From: Prosapia bicincta | Lineage: Eukaryota; Arthropoda; Insecta; Hemiptera; Cercopidae | DNA: 64,000 bases | Direction: 5' to 3' | Assembly (NCBI GenBank): GCA_036971475.1 | Contig: JBAIZL010000425.1 | Coordinates: 2,019,501-2,083,500 of the forward strand | Shown here: positions 22,828 through 31,989 of the stretch, one piece after another | Numbering within the stretch: the first letter of the stretch is position 1 | How the letters are laid out: every line of letters begins with the position of its first letter | Notes under the pieces: generated by a model | Database searches by the model: none | What the model was told of the DNA's origin: nothing | Seen by the model: the letters and a program-made list of their open reading frames with translations, nothing else | Program-made: the position numbers and the translations under genes

Positions 22828-23386
22828 CTCTCGTGAATGTATGACCTGCAGATAACCGGATCACAATAGTTGAACAAAGAATAGCTCTCTTCCGGGGTTG
22901 ATTGTAGAAAGTCTTCAAAACTAAATAATTTAAATAAAGGGCTTAAACAGATATCGCACCAGTTATTAGTGTCTCGAATAAATTCGAAGCAGTCCACCTC
23001 GGTTGTAGAGTACGTGTAACCGGCTCTTGCGATGTCGAAACTATCTGCCTTGTGAAGCACCAAGTTACTCAAACACTCCCGGCAAATATTATTAGACAGA
23101 CCTGTGTAGTGAAATCTAATAAATATGACAGACGTCTTCTCGTAGGCATACACAGTTACAGCGCCACGGTGGTTCTTCAACCATAACAATACTGAAAATT
23201 TTAAATTATTGAAATCTATAGATAAAGATTCAGATGTATCACAAGGCTTCATCAGTACATAGTCTTTAAAAGATTTTATCAACGCTTGCTTTACAGATAC
23301 AGGTAAGCCCAAACTGTCTATATCATGTCTGTTCTGTACGCATGCGCAGACCTCAATAGCGCATAAATTAAACAAAGATAGAGGCA
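22800..23386 (-). CDS. SOCS-box/elongin BC-box-like protein with two CxxC motifs (left arm)
   Basis: About 195 aa. The exon opens at an AG acceptor (TTTTACAG). There is no ATG in it before the conserved start; the initiator would be formed by splicing, A at 23747 joined to TG at 23386-23385, after an intron that contains the 98-codon gene. Residues 4-13 (SLFNLCAIEV) fit the elongin BC-box pattern Lx3Cx3(A/V), and residues 22-36 (DIDSLGLPVSVKQAL) resemble the LPxP cullin box. CREC at 102-105 and CDIC at 144-147 could bind zinc. SOCS-box proteins link targets to Cullin-Elongin ligases, so a role in ubiquitin transfer is inferred. Its 3' end overlaps the RING gene's ATG. Only the left copy is open. 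Confidence 0.6.
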
Positions 23387-23746
23387 CTGTAAAATTTTAA
23401 AAATAATAAACAAGCTGAAACGTTTTAAAGAATAATATTAATCTGTAATGGCCAAATTCACAGTTTGGCCGACATGTTTGATAACAGTTAAAAATTTGCC
23501 TATAATAGAGCTCAAATCTTCCGCTGTCAACGCCGTAGCGTATCGCTTGGGAAGAAAGACAGCGCGTCTGTCTTCATCATCTACCTGTAAGTCTACAAGT
23601 ACGGCGTTACCATACTTTGCTTCGACAAAACGCGCATTTACAATTTTATAGGCTTTGCCCATCTTTAGCCCGCGTATAGGCATAGAATCTACAGAATTTA
23701 AAATTGAAAACTTTGTCGACACTGATGATGACATTTTACTACTTAC
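23387..23746 (-). other. Gene-containing intron, left arm
   Basis: Donor CCA/GTAAGT at 23747/23746 and acceptor TTTTACAG/TG at 23387/23386. The same signals are conserved in the right arm (26956-27317). Removal joins ...GCCA to TGCC, which creates an ATG in a strong GCCATGC context. Confidence 0.6.
23438..23734 (-). CDS. Small conserved 98-aa protein of unknown function (left arm)
   Basis: ATG at 23734-23732, stop at 23440-23438. The product has no Cys or Trp and a basic and hydrophobic pattern: LKMGKAYKIVNARFVEAKYG, AVLVDLQVDDED, then AVFLPKRYA. From memory this style recalls small beta-rich, possibly OB-fold nucleic-acid-binding proteins of invertebrate mobile or virus-like elements; that is a weak inference. 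The gene lies entirely within the intron 23387-23746, so unspliced RNA would express it and spliced RNA the SOCS-box-like gene. The right-arm copy differs by two residues, by my reading two nucleotides in 297. An upstream in-frame extension to 23758 exists but starts without a good ATG. Confidence 0.75.
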   Translation of the reverse strand: MSSSVSTKFSILNSVDSMPIRGLKMGKAYKIVNARFVEAKYGNAVLVDLQVDDEDRRAVFLPKRYATALTAEDLSSIIGKFLTVIKHVGQTVNLAITD

Positions 23747-23809
23747 TGGCAAACACACACACAGATCACTCTAAACACAGACTATGCAAAAGCACTATAT
23801 CTCCACCTG

Positions 23810-23900
23810 TATATAATGTATTATACATAGCTGTGGAAGAGTCCATTTGAGAGGTGAGCGGACGAGTCCAAGCGAGTTGGACTGATCCATAATTACGTCA
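23810..23900 (-). promoter_or_regulatory. Left cassette promoter: TATA-like box and CRE-like site
   Basis: TATATA at 23810-23815 lies 63 bp upstream of the splice donor, and a CRE-like TTACGTCA lies at 23893-23900. The right arm mirrors both (26889-26894 and 26804-26811) with the same spacing. The two promoters face away from the palindrome centre. Confidence 0.5.
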
Positions 23901-24249
23901 CAACTACGACTGTTGATTACAGCACGGCGGGCGATGCCGTTTGTAGAGGTAAACACATCGTATCCGATGAGAAGTTTAAATACAAGTTAACACATAATAT
24001 CCAATGCATGGCTTGGGTAATATATATAGTTAGCCTGCATTTTGTGTTATGTATGTAAACCCGCATACTATGCTAAGCCGGTTCCCGTCAGGTACTAGAC
24101 ACGGATCTATGGTAATACAAGAGTAAGCCTAAGTGTAACCCACACCCTGACAACAGATACCTAGCCTCACCATAGCCTACATAGCTAGACAATAGATACC
24201 TAGCCTGACAACAGATATCTAACCCGGAATCAAATACATAGCCTGACAA

Positions 24250-24430
24250 CAGAGCTAGATCAAATAACCAGCGTTTCAACCAAACAATATTACGCTAAGT
24301 TTAACCGACCAACATACGCGAAGTTCAAACGAACAACATTTACACCAAGCTCAAATAGGCTACGGCCAGATCAACGTTGAAAAACTTACGCTAATCAACC
24401 AGCAAACTAACACCTGGTTCAAATAGGCTT
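24250..24430. repeat. Iteron-like module (inner left)
   Basis: TAGATCAAATAACCAGCGTTT, TTACGCTAAGTTTAACCGACC, CATACGCGAAGTTCAAACGAAC and related units, then a second set ending CAAATAGGCTTATGG. Mirrored at 26280-26455. Confidence 0.6.
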
Positions 24431-24539
24431 ATGGTTAGTGAAGGCACAGGCAAACGCCCTAGGTCTTAGATATAGCTACCAACACTTACTAAAAAATATC
24501 TCACATATTGTCTAGGTATGTTGTATCATTTACAGCATA

Positions 24540-24860
24540 CTAAGGTAAAGCTACCTTTCAGGTAGGCCCTAGGTAAAGCTACCTTTGAGGTATGCCCCAG
24601 GTAAAGCTACCTCGGAGGTAGGCCCTAGGTAAAGATACCGTCGAGTCGATAGGTATAGCCACCCAGGAGCCATGCCTTAGGTAAAGCCAGCTTGGAGTCA
24701 GCCCTTAGGTAAAGCGAGACCATAGGTAAAGCCAGCCTGGAGTAGGGGCTTAGGTAAAGTTATGCTTAAGGCCAAGTCTCAGATATGGCCTCACTGGATT
24801 CAGGCCATAGGTAAAGCAAGACCATAGGTATGAGTCATGCTTGGAGTGGTTAGCTATCAA
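24540..24860. repeat. ~30-bp minisatellite (GGTAAAGCTACC...)
   Basis: CTAGGTAAAGCTACCTTxGAGGTAxGCCC and variants, about ten units. Part of the family also at 20100-20640. Confidence 0.75.
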
Positions 24861-26034
24861 TGCATACCCTATCACAATAACTCCTTAAAGACAGCTACCA
24901 CTTAACGTAAAATCTGTTACCAACCCATGACCAAAGTATATAATTACCTCTATCAGCGAATGACCAACGGCAATAGCTACGTTTAGACATCTACTAATGC
25001 CTGACCTAAGCCAATAGTTACGTAAAGTCAATGGATCATCATAGCCACGTGAAGACAGCTACAATATCATACCGTAGCACAATAGCTCCGTAAAACGGTC
25101 AACGACCCATGGCCCAAGACAATATTTACGTAACGATCTAGAGCAATTCATTAGCTAAGACAATTGCTCAGTAAAGACAGACACCAATGCATAACCCATC
25201 ACAATATCTCTGTACATGGCAGATGGCGTGATGATCCTATACTGTACCAGAGTATGTTGGAAGTGCTAGCTTAGGCAAGTTAGAGGCCGTGATGATCCTA
25301 TACTGTACCAGAGTACATTTGAAGTGCTACCTTAGACATGTTAGATGCCATGATGATCCTCCTCCGTACCAGAGTATATTGGAAGTGCTAGCTTAGACGT
25401 GGTAGAGGCCCTGAAGATCCCCTCCTTAACAGCCTTGTAGATGAGCAGATTCGATAATCTTGTTTGGAATGAGAACCATATGAATAAGGTCGGATCATGA
25501 TCATAGGCACAGGTATGTAACTGCCCTAAGGCTCTGCCCTGTAGATAGCTGGCAGTTATAGCTGGCAGTTAATCCTATACAGATGACCTACCGCTGTTCC
25601 GGACGCCGTCTTGACCGACATTGTGTTTGACGTCATTGGCTGCGGTTATGTTGATATGTCCAGAGTGTGCTATCGCGGTCGTAACAGTATTAATGTATAG
25701 GTTTTAAACAAGCATTTATTTGTCGAACTCTGTGAGTATGATCTACACCTGCAATGAAACGTAATAATACTGTTTATTGACTTGTAGGCCTATGTACCGT
25801 ATCATACATATTGGGTTAATACAGGATGTGTGTAGATTTACAGGTATATCGACTTAGCACAATATGTAGGACTATGTAGGTTAACACAATCTGTAGGCTA
25901 ATGTAGGGTAACATAGATATCGGATTAATACAGAGAGAATGTAGGTGTCCATGCTTATTAGCTTAACACAGGATGTAGAGTAACGCACATAATGGTTTAA
26001 TACAGGATGTATACTATTGTGATTGGTAGCTGTT
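24860..26034. other. Central loop of the palindrome, no gene
   Basis: Contains repeated AATAGCTxCGTAAAGACAG-type short repeats (24870-25200), a 61-bp tandem repeat (25230-25440), a GC-richer stretch near 25590-25680, and TAGGCTAATGTAGGGTAACA-type repeats (25780-26010). No open frame of note on either strand. Confidence 0.6.
25230..25440. repeat. 61-bp tandem repeat, ~3.5 copies
   Basis: GATGATCC (the last as GAAGATCC) occurs at 25230, 25291, 25352 and 25413, exactly 61 bp apart, with shared GTACCAGAGTA and GAAGTGCTAGCTTAG. Confidence 0.85.
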
Positions 26035-26279
26035 TTACCACTCCAGGCTGGCTTTACCTAAGGCATGGCTTCGGGGTGGCTATACCTAAGACCTGACTCG
26101 ACGGTGTCTTTACCTATGGCCTACCTCCAAGGTAGCTTTACCTTAGTTAGTATGCTGTAAATGATACAACATACCTAGACAATATGTGAGATATTTTGGT
26201 AAGTGTTGGTAGCTATATCTAAGGCCTAAGGCTTTTGCCTGTGCCTTCACTAACCATAAGCCTATTTGAACCAGGTGTC

Positions 26280-26455
26280 AGTTTGCTGGTTGATTAGCGT
26301 AAGTTTTTCAACGTTGATTAGCTGAAACGTTGATCTGGCCGTAGCCTATTTGAGCTTGGTGTAAATGTTGTTCGTTTGAACTTCGTGTATGTTGGTCGGC
26401 TATACTTAGCGTAATGTTGTTTGGTTGAAACGCTGGTTATTTGATCTAGCTCTGT
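26280..26455. repeat. Iteron-like module (inner right, inverted)
   Basis: Reverse complement of 24250-24430, with TTGAACTTCGTGTATGTTGG and GTTGTTTGGTTGAAACG units. Confidence 0.6.
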
Positions 26456-26803
26456 TGTCAGGCTATGTATTTGATTCCGGGTTAGATATCTATTGTCTAG
26501 CTATGTATCGGTTGTCTAGCTATGTAGGCTATGGTAAGGCTAGGTATCTGTTGTCAGGGTATGGGTTACACTTAGGCTTGCTCTTGTATTACCATAGATC
26601 CGTGTCTAGTACCTGACGGGAACCGGCTTGGCATAGTATGCGGGTTTACATACATAACACAAAATGCAGGCTAACTATATATATTACCCAAGCCATGCAT
26701 TGGATATTATGTGTTAACTTGTATTTAAACTTCTCATCGGATACGATGTGTTTACCTCTACAAACGGCATCGCCCGCCGTGCTGTAATCAACAGTCGTAG
26801 TTG

Positions 26804-26894
26804 TGACGTAATTATGGATCAGTTCAACTCGCTTGGACTCGTCCGCTCACCTCTCAAACGGACTCTCCCACAGCTATGTATAATACATTATATA
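26804..26894 (+). promoter_or_regulatory. Right cassette promoter: CRE-like site and TATA-like box
   Basis: TGACGTAA at 26804-26811 and TATATA at 26889-26894, then the donor at 26955/26956. Mirror of the left promoter. Confidence 0.5.
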
Positions 26895-26955
26895 CAGGTG
26901 GAGATATAGTGCTTTTGCATAGTCTGTGTTTAGAGTGATCTGTGTGTGTTTGCCA

Positions 26956-27317
26956 GTAAGTAGTAAAATGTCATCATCAGTGTCGACAAAGTTTTCAACT
27001 TTAAATTCTGTAGATTCTATGCCTATACGCGGGCTAAAGATGGGCAAAGCCTATAAAATTGTAAATGCGCGTTTTGTCGAAGCAAAGTATGGTAACGCCG
27101 TACTTGTAGACTTACAGGTAGATGATGAAGACAGACGCGCTGTCTTTCTTCCCAAGCGATACGCTACGGCGTTGACAGCGGAAGATTTGAGCTCTATTAT
27201 AGGCAAATTTTTAACTGTTATCAAACATGTCGGCCAAACTGTGAATTTGGCCATTAAAGATTAATATTATTCTTTAAAACGTTTCAGCATGTTTATTATT
27301 TTATTAAATTTTTACAG
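26956..27317 (+). other. Gene-containing intron, right arm
   Basis: Donor GCCA/GTAAGT and acceptor TTTTTACAG/TGCC are conserved with the left arm, as is the junction that creates an ATG. Confidence 0.55.
26968..27264 (+). CDS. Small conserved 98-aa protein of unknown function (right arm)
   Basis: Copy of the left-arm gene at 23438-23734, differing at two residues (Ile/Thr near residue 11, Thr/Lys near the C-terminus). It is the only fully open gene left in this arm. The ATG follows GTAAAA. It lies wholly within the intron 26956-27317. Near-identity while the adjacent genes decay suggests either selection or gene conversion between arms. Function is unknown; a nucleic-acid-binding role is only a guess. 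Confidence 0.75.
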   Translation: MSSSVSTKFSTLNSVDSMPIRGLKMGKAYKIVNARFVEAKYGNAVLVDLQVDDEDRRAVFLPKRYATALTAEDLSSIIGKFLTVIKHVGQTVNLAIKD

Positions 27318-27816
27318 TGCCTCTGTCTTTGTTTAATCTATGCGCTATTGAGGTCTGCGCATGCGCACAGAACAGACATGATATAGACAGTTTGGGCTTA
27401 CCTGTATCTGTAAAGCAAGCGTTGATAAAATCTTTTAAAGACTAAAGGCCTTGTGATACATCTGAATCTTTATCTACGAGAAGACATCTGTCATATTTAT
27501 TAGATTTCACTACACAGGTCTGTCTAATAATATTTGCCGGGAGTGTTTGAGTTACTTTGTGCTCCGTCAGGCAGATAGTTTCGACATCACAAGAGCCGGT
27601 TACACGTACGCCGAGGTGGACTGCTTCGAATTTATTCGAGACACTCATAACTGATGCGATATCTGTTTAAACCCTTTATTTAAGTTATTGAGTTTTGAAG
27701 ACTTTCTACAATCAACCCAGGAGGAGAGCTATTCTTTGATCAACTATTGTGGTCCGTTAATCTGCAGGTCATACATTCACGAGAGATGGCGTCTACGTCA
27801 CAACATCCTATCTACA
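27318..27816 (+). pseudogene. Broken copy of the SOCS-box-like gene (right arm)
   Basis: Aligns to 22800-23386. After the splice-made ATG the frame stops at codon 43 (TAA at 27443-27445), just past the SOCS-box-like part. A deletion of about 75-80 bp follows near 27466, and further on there is another frame break near 27650 (CATAACTGATGCGATATC). If expressed, only a 42-residue SOCS-box-like peptide would be made. Confidence 0.7.
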
Positions 27817-28620
27817 CACGCATTGTAAGTAACTATTCTTTTTTCAAAATATGTTAAGTCTAGATGACACATTGGGTGTTTATATATAGGAGAGCATATT
27901 TTCAAACTTCGTTTTTCAATTTTGTAATGCCTAGATCATACACTATATTGAATGAGTGGTGGTGTATTTCATTATCGTTTAATATATATTTTGGACACGA
28001 GATATTATATGTTAATGTCAAGTCTTTTTCAAAAGCCTTAGATCACACAGTATATTGAATGAATGGTAGTCTGTTTTCAATAGCGCTTAATATATATTTT
28101 TAAATTGAGGCTTGTTTTGGACATGAGGTAGCGTCATTTTCAAATTATCTGAGGCCTAGATCATAGAATATATTGAATGGTAGTTTATTTTCATTAGCGT
28201 TTAATATATATTTTGGATACGAGATATTATATGTTATTGTCAGGCCTTTTTCAAATTATGTACTGCCTTAGATCACACAGTATATTGAATGAGTGGTAGT
28301 CTATTTTCAATAGCGTTTATTATATTTGTTTAAATTGTAGCATATTTTAGACACGAGGTAGCGTCATGTTCAAATTATCTGAAGCCTAGATCACGGAGTA
28401 TATCGAGTGTTGGTTTATTTAGATTCTTTTTTTCTAGGCGTACACTGCGCTTTCAGATTCTTCACTAGCCTATTCGTCATCCTATTCGCCTCTACTACTA
28501 CCTATGGGCTCGTCTCCAGGAGATTTACCTTCCCGGCCGCCTGGCATTGATACGGACAGCGATGAGGAAGATCATAGACCCAGCTATAGTTGGGATGATT
28601 CGTTTTCACGCAGTATGTAG
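27786..28620 (+). pseudogene. Truncated copy of the RING gene (right arm)
   Basis: Exon 1 (27786-27824) and exon 2 (from 28438) are preserved with the same splice signals and the Ser/Tyr-rich and acidic parts, but the reading frame ends at TAG 28618-28620, replacing the sequence that leads to the RING. No RING exon is found to the right. The ~73-aa product would lack any catalytic domain. It may instead be a decoy or simply dead. Confidence 0.6.
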
Positions 28621-29880
28621 GCCTAACATAGTATATACGCCTATCTATGATAGCATGGATATTGGCTTAGCGTAGTATTTATGTGGGTTTACACGCATAT
28701 TTGTTTAACAGCGTATATATGGCTATTTAGAGTATATTGCATGCTGGTTTAACATAGTATATACCAGGCTAGTGTTTCTTTCTGGCTGATTTTTGAACTG
28801 ACATGTGTGACTATATCTAGACCGTACATAATTGATAAGCCAATTTTGGGGAGTTTTTGTTTATTTAGCGAGGCTATGCAGCGGATATTATGTGTTGGGG
28901 CATACTATGTGTTAATGATTAGCCAAGCTATGTATCAGGTATTATGTAGGCAGCTTGTAGGATAGTGTGTGATAACCATTAGCTAAACTATGCACTGAAT
29001 ATAATGTGTTATACTTTGTAGGCCCATGTCTTCTTAGCATAATATCTGTGCAGGCTTACACACATATATGTTTAACACGTTATGTAGGCCTAACATAGTA
29101 TGATAGCATGCATGTCGGTTTAGCATAGTATTTATTTGGTTTACACGCATATTTATTTAACACACTATATAGGGTAATTACGTATGCGGGCCTAACATAG
29201 TATATAAGCCTATGTAGGATAGCATCCATGTTGGTTAGCATAGTATTTATGTCGGTTTACACGCATATCTGTTTAGCACAGTATGTAGGCTTAGCATATT
29301 ATTTATGAAGGTTTACAAGCATATTTGTTTAACACACTATATAAACTATCATTCATCCTGGCTTAACATAGGCCTATGTGGGTAACGGGGATATTTGCCT
29401 AATACAGGATGTATATAGGTTAACCTTCATATTGGTTTAACAGCGTTTATATGGCTATTTAGAGTATATTGCATGCTGGTTTAACATAGTATATATGCCT
29501 GAATGTTGGCTTAGCATTGTATGTATATAGGTTGCGTGACTTTTTTTAAATTATATTATAGTATTTGTTGACCGTCATGGGCGTGATAGGTTATGCATTG
29601 TTAGCTATACCATATAGTACTTCCCGTATTATACGGTTGCCAGGTTCTACCTGATAGACGAGGTGAAACTAGCTCAGATCATATAGGCTTTGGCCAGTGG
29701 TTTACCGACATAGTAGGCCCATGTAAGTCGACCTAGCATAGTATGTATGCAGGTTTACACGCATATTTGTTTAACACATTATGTGTCCTATCACGTGTGT
29801 TGGCTTAACAAGCCTATGTATGATAGCATGCATGATGGCTTAGCATCGTTTTAGGATCGTTTTATATCATATATTTATTC
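28621..29880. repeat. Tandem ~100-bp repeats of the right arm
   Basis: Repeated GTAGGCCTAACATAGTATATA, GATAGCATGNATNTTGGCTTAGCATAGTATTTATG and GGTTTACACGCATATTTGTTTAACAC blocks. Only scattered counterparts are in the left arm (near 20820-20940 and 24020-24070), so it expanded after the inverted duplication. Confidence 0.7.
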
Positions 29881-30124
29881 TCGTTTTGTGATAGGCCTCA
29901 TTATTAGTGTTTCTCCATATATATACCTTTATATCTAGATACATTTACAGCTGTAGGATATATCCATTGAGGCTATTTGATTATTTACACTGATTTCTGA
30001 TTATATATGTAGGCCTCGGTATGACGATATTACATAGTAAATTGATACAGTAATCAAAACATAGACACGTGCCTAGATTCACAACGACACAGCCGTGCGG
30101 GTTTTAAGCTTGCTATAGCGGTCA

Positions 30125-30395
30125 CCGGCTAGCGTTGCGGTTCTATGCGTTATCTCTGCAAGTCTGCACGCGTCTAACATACGTTTACAGAATATGTAGG
30201 TCAAACGTGTTCCCTCAAGCGATAAGGCCTTGTTGCACTGTTTCACCTTTAGAGGTGGACCATACTAGATACCTCTGTATGTTTTTAGATAATTTAATCT
30301 GTAGCGCGGGGCGCTGGCTCGTCAAGGATCGCATCCCTCTGTATTGTTTAGCATTACACCTGTGGCCCTCATTACCCGGGGTATACCTTTCATTT
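30125..30395. other. Right-arm-specific insert, GC-richer, with an open frame
   Basis: Left-arm sequence around 21110-21170 is collinear on both sides, but this ~270-bp stretch is missing there. A 93-codon plus-strand frame (30135-30416, non-ATG start) and shorter minus-strand frames exist. I recognise none. It may be a remnant of element coding sequence lost from the left arm. Confidence 0.45.
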
Positions 30396-30904
30396 TACGG
30401 AGGGCCTACTACCTAGAGTCATTCGAACGCTGATACATCGTCATATATATAAAATCTTTCCACAAGTTAACCCCTCGCCGGTAGCTACCTCCGGGAAGGG
30501 TCCTGAACGTGGCTGTCCTAGGGGTGGTTGTTACGCCTATTAGAGTTTCCAAAAACTACCTCTGGACGTAGTCAGGCTCGCCCTACTAGGATCAAGGCCA
30601 TTCAGAGCCTCCTTCATCCGTAACAAACCCTCCCTGGGATGGTCCTGAACGTAGCTGAAGTCACCCCACAAACATAGCTTAGGTTAGGTTAGATGCAATT
30701 TAAAGCCTACCGAGCGCCTGCAATGTGATGGGCCGCTTCCCACACATATGGCTGACTATTTGAAACGTTGGTCATTTGATCTAACCGATCGTTTTTTGAC
30801 AATTTTATATATTATTTAAAACAACCCCTAGGGCGACCTCGCCCCCTCATCGAACCAACATACACCCCATACACAACTATTTCTTAGGTTAGGACACTAC
30901 AGCG

Positions 30905-31010
30905 AGACGCCATATTGTTCCCGCGCTTATGGGCGCTGCCATCATGTTCCCGCGCTTATGGGCGCCGCCATCTTGTTCCCGCGCTTATGGGCGCCGCCAT
31001 CTTGGAAAGG
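30905..31010. promoter_or_regulatory. 29-bp terminal repeats with E2F-like and YY1-like motifs, right end
   Basis: Inverted partner of 19299-19395: GCCATCTT-type YY1 sites and TTCCCGCGCTTATGGGCGC units, about 29 bp apart (30938, 30967, 30996; decayed copy near 30910). Confidence 0.6.
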
Positions 31011-31929
31011 GGTTGGGGTAGCAAATCCGGCTTTCCTATTGGTTCCCTCCCAAGCGCCCCGTCTACCCCAACGCCTTCTCTACTAACATAGCCTACTACT
31101 GAGACACAACATCACTTAGAATCTTTAATCATATATCAAAATATCGTATAGTAGGTAAAGTAATTGGAGAGAACGCCGAATAAAAACACCTTTTCCTGTA
31201 GATGATGTTTTTGCCCTTCTCATTGCCTTTCGATACAATTAAGTGTTAAAAATTTTATTTTAAAACGTTCTCTATCTATTTCCACCGCAGAAGGACATGT
31301 TTGACAGTTTTATCTGAATGCGTTCTCGCACCCACTCTTTGATGCCAGCATTACCAGGGAATAGGATCGTGGCTTATGGATATTCTTTAAAGTAGATTTA
31401 TACAGACTGAAGGCAATAAACACTGCAAAGTACTTTCACGTAGTCCTAATCGCCGACCGTGGATTACATCCTTCACGTGTAATTTGTAATCCTCGGGCCG
31501 AGTAGCACTTTAAATGCAACATGTGTCTACTGTAATGGAGAACTTGGATCACGTATTCATACTCTATACGTCGCTGACTAAATAAGCGGATGGAAACACA
31601 GAGAGATGTGACGACTGTGAAACACCTTTAATTTACGATCAAACTATTCTGTATAACTATTTACATATTATTCCAAGAATAACTTACCTATGGTTTACCC
31701 CTTTATAATTTAATACTATTACAGGTATGTATTGGAGTTCTGACATGCTATAAATTAGTAAATATATATTGTTGTATATATATTGTGTTGTATATTCACT
31801 TTTACAGTAGTAAAGATATGTAGTGATTGAATATATATTTGAAGGGCAAACACATACATGAATAATATATATGAAATTTATTTACCTCATACAATGTATA
31901 AATTGATATTAACCTTCGAGACACATACA

Positions 31930-31944
31930 ACCCCCCCCCACACA

Positions 31945-31988
<44 letters not shown>

Positions 31989-31989
31989 A
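31930..31989. repeat. C-run and (CA)n microsatellite
   Basis: CCCCCCCCC followed by CA repeats. Confidence 0.9.

Larger units (their letters stand above)
19222..24700. repeat. Left inverted arm
   Basis: In order from outside: terminal AGAGAAGGC, 29-bp E2F/YY1-like repeats, iteron-like modules, CTAACC tract, ~115-bp and ~30-bp tandem repeats, RING gene, SOCS-box-like gene, 98-codon gene, promoter, then tandem repeats and an iteron-like module. Matches the right arm in reverse. The best match is 22200-24500 against 26200-28440. Confidence 0.8.
19222..31081. mobile_element. Large palindromic (fold-back) element with mirrored gene cassettes
   Basis: Both ends begin, reading inward, with AGAGAAGGC and then share several hundred bp in inverted orientation, including 29-bp repeats and the GTGTATGGGGTGTATGTTG block. 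Left arm 19222-24700 and right arm 26035-31081 surround a ~1.3-kb loop. Each arm carries the same three-gene cassette transcribed outward. The arms differ by substitutions, indels and rearrangements, so this is an old real inverted duplication and not a simple assembly mirror. No transposase, Rep, DNA polymerase, integrase or capsid gene was found. Flanks do not show a clear target duplication. It may be a fold-back transposon, a non-autonomous derivative, or a piece of an endogenous virus-like element. Confidence 0.8.
26035..31081. repeat. Right inverted arm
   Basis: Reverse-complement of the left arm, with the 98-codon gene and promoter nearly identical, the SOCS-box-like gene broken, the RING exon lost, and outer parts rearranged and expanded by tandem repeats. 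Confidence 0.8.

Noticed and set aside
23448..23651. 67-codon frame opposite the 98-codon gene, identical in both arms
   Set aside because: Antisense shadow of the 98-codon gene. Its identity follows from the near-identical DNA.
24088..24279. 63-codon frames repeated at 24088-24279 and 26425-26616
   Set aside because: Built from short GACAACAGATACCTAGCCT-type repeats and mirrored only because the arms are; no protein-like character.
19222..31081. Palindrome as an assembly artefact
   Set aside because: The arms differ by many substitutions, a ~75-80 bp deletion, rearranged blocks and arm-specific inserts, which a mirrored contig would not show. Spanning reads would still be decisive.
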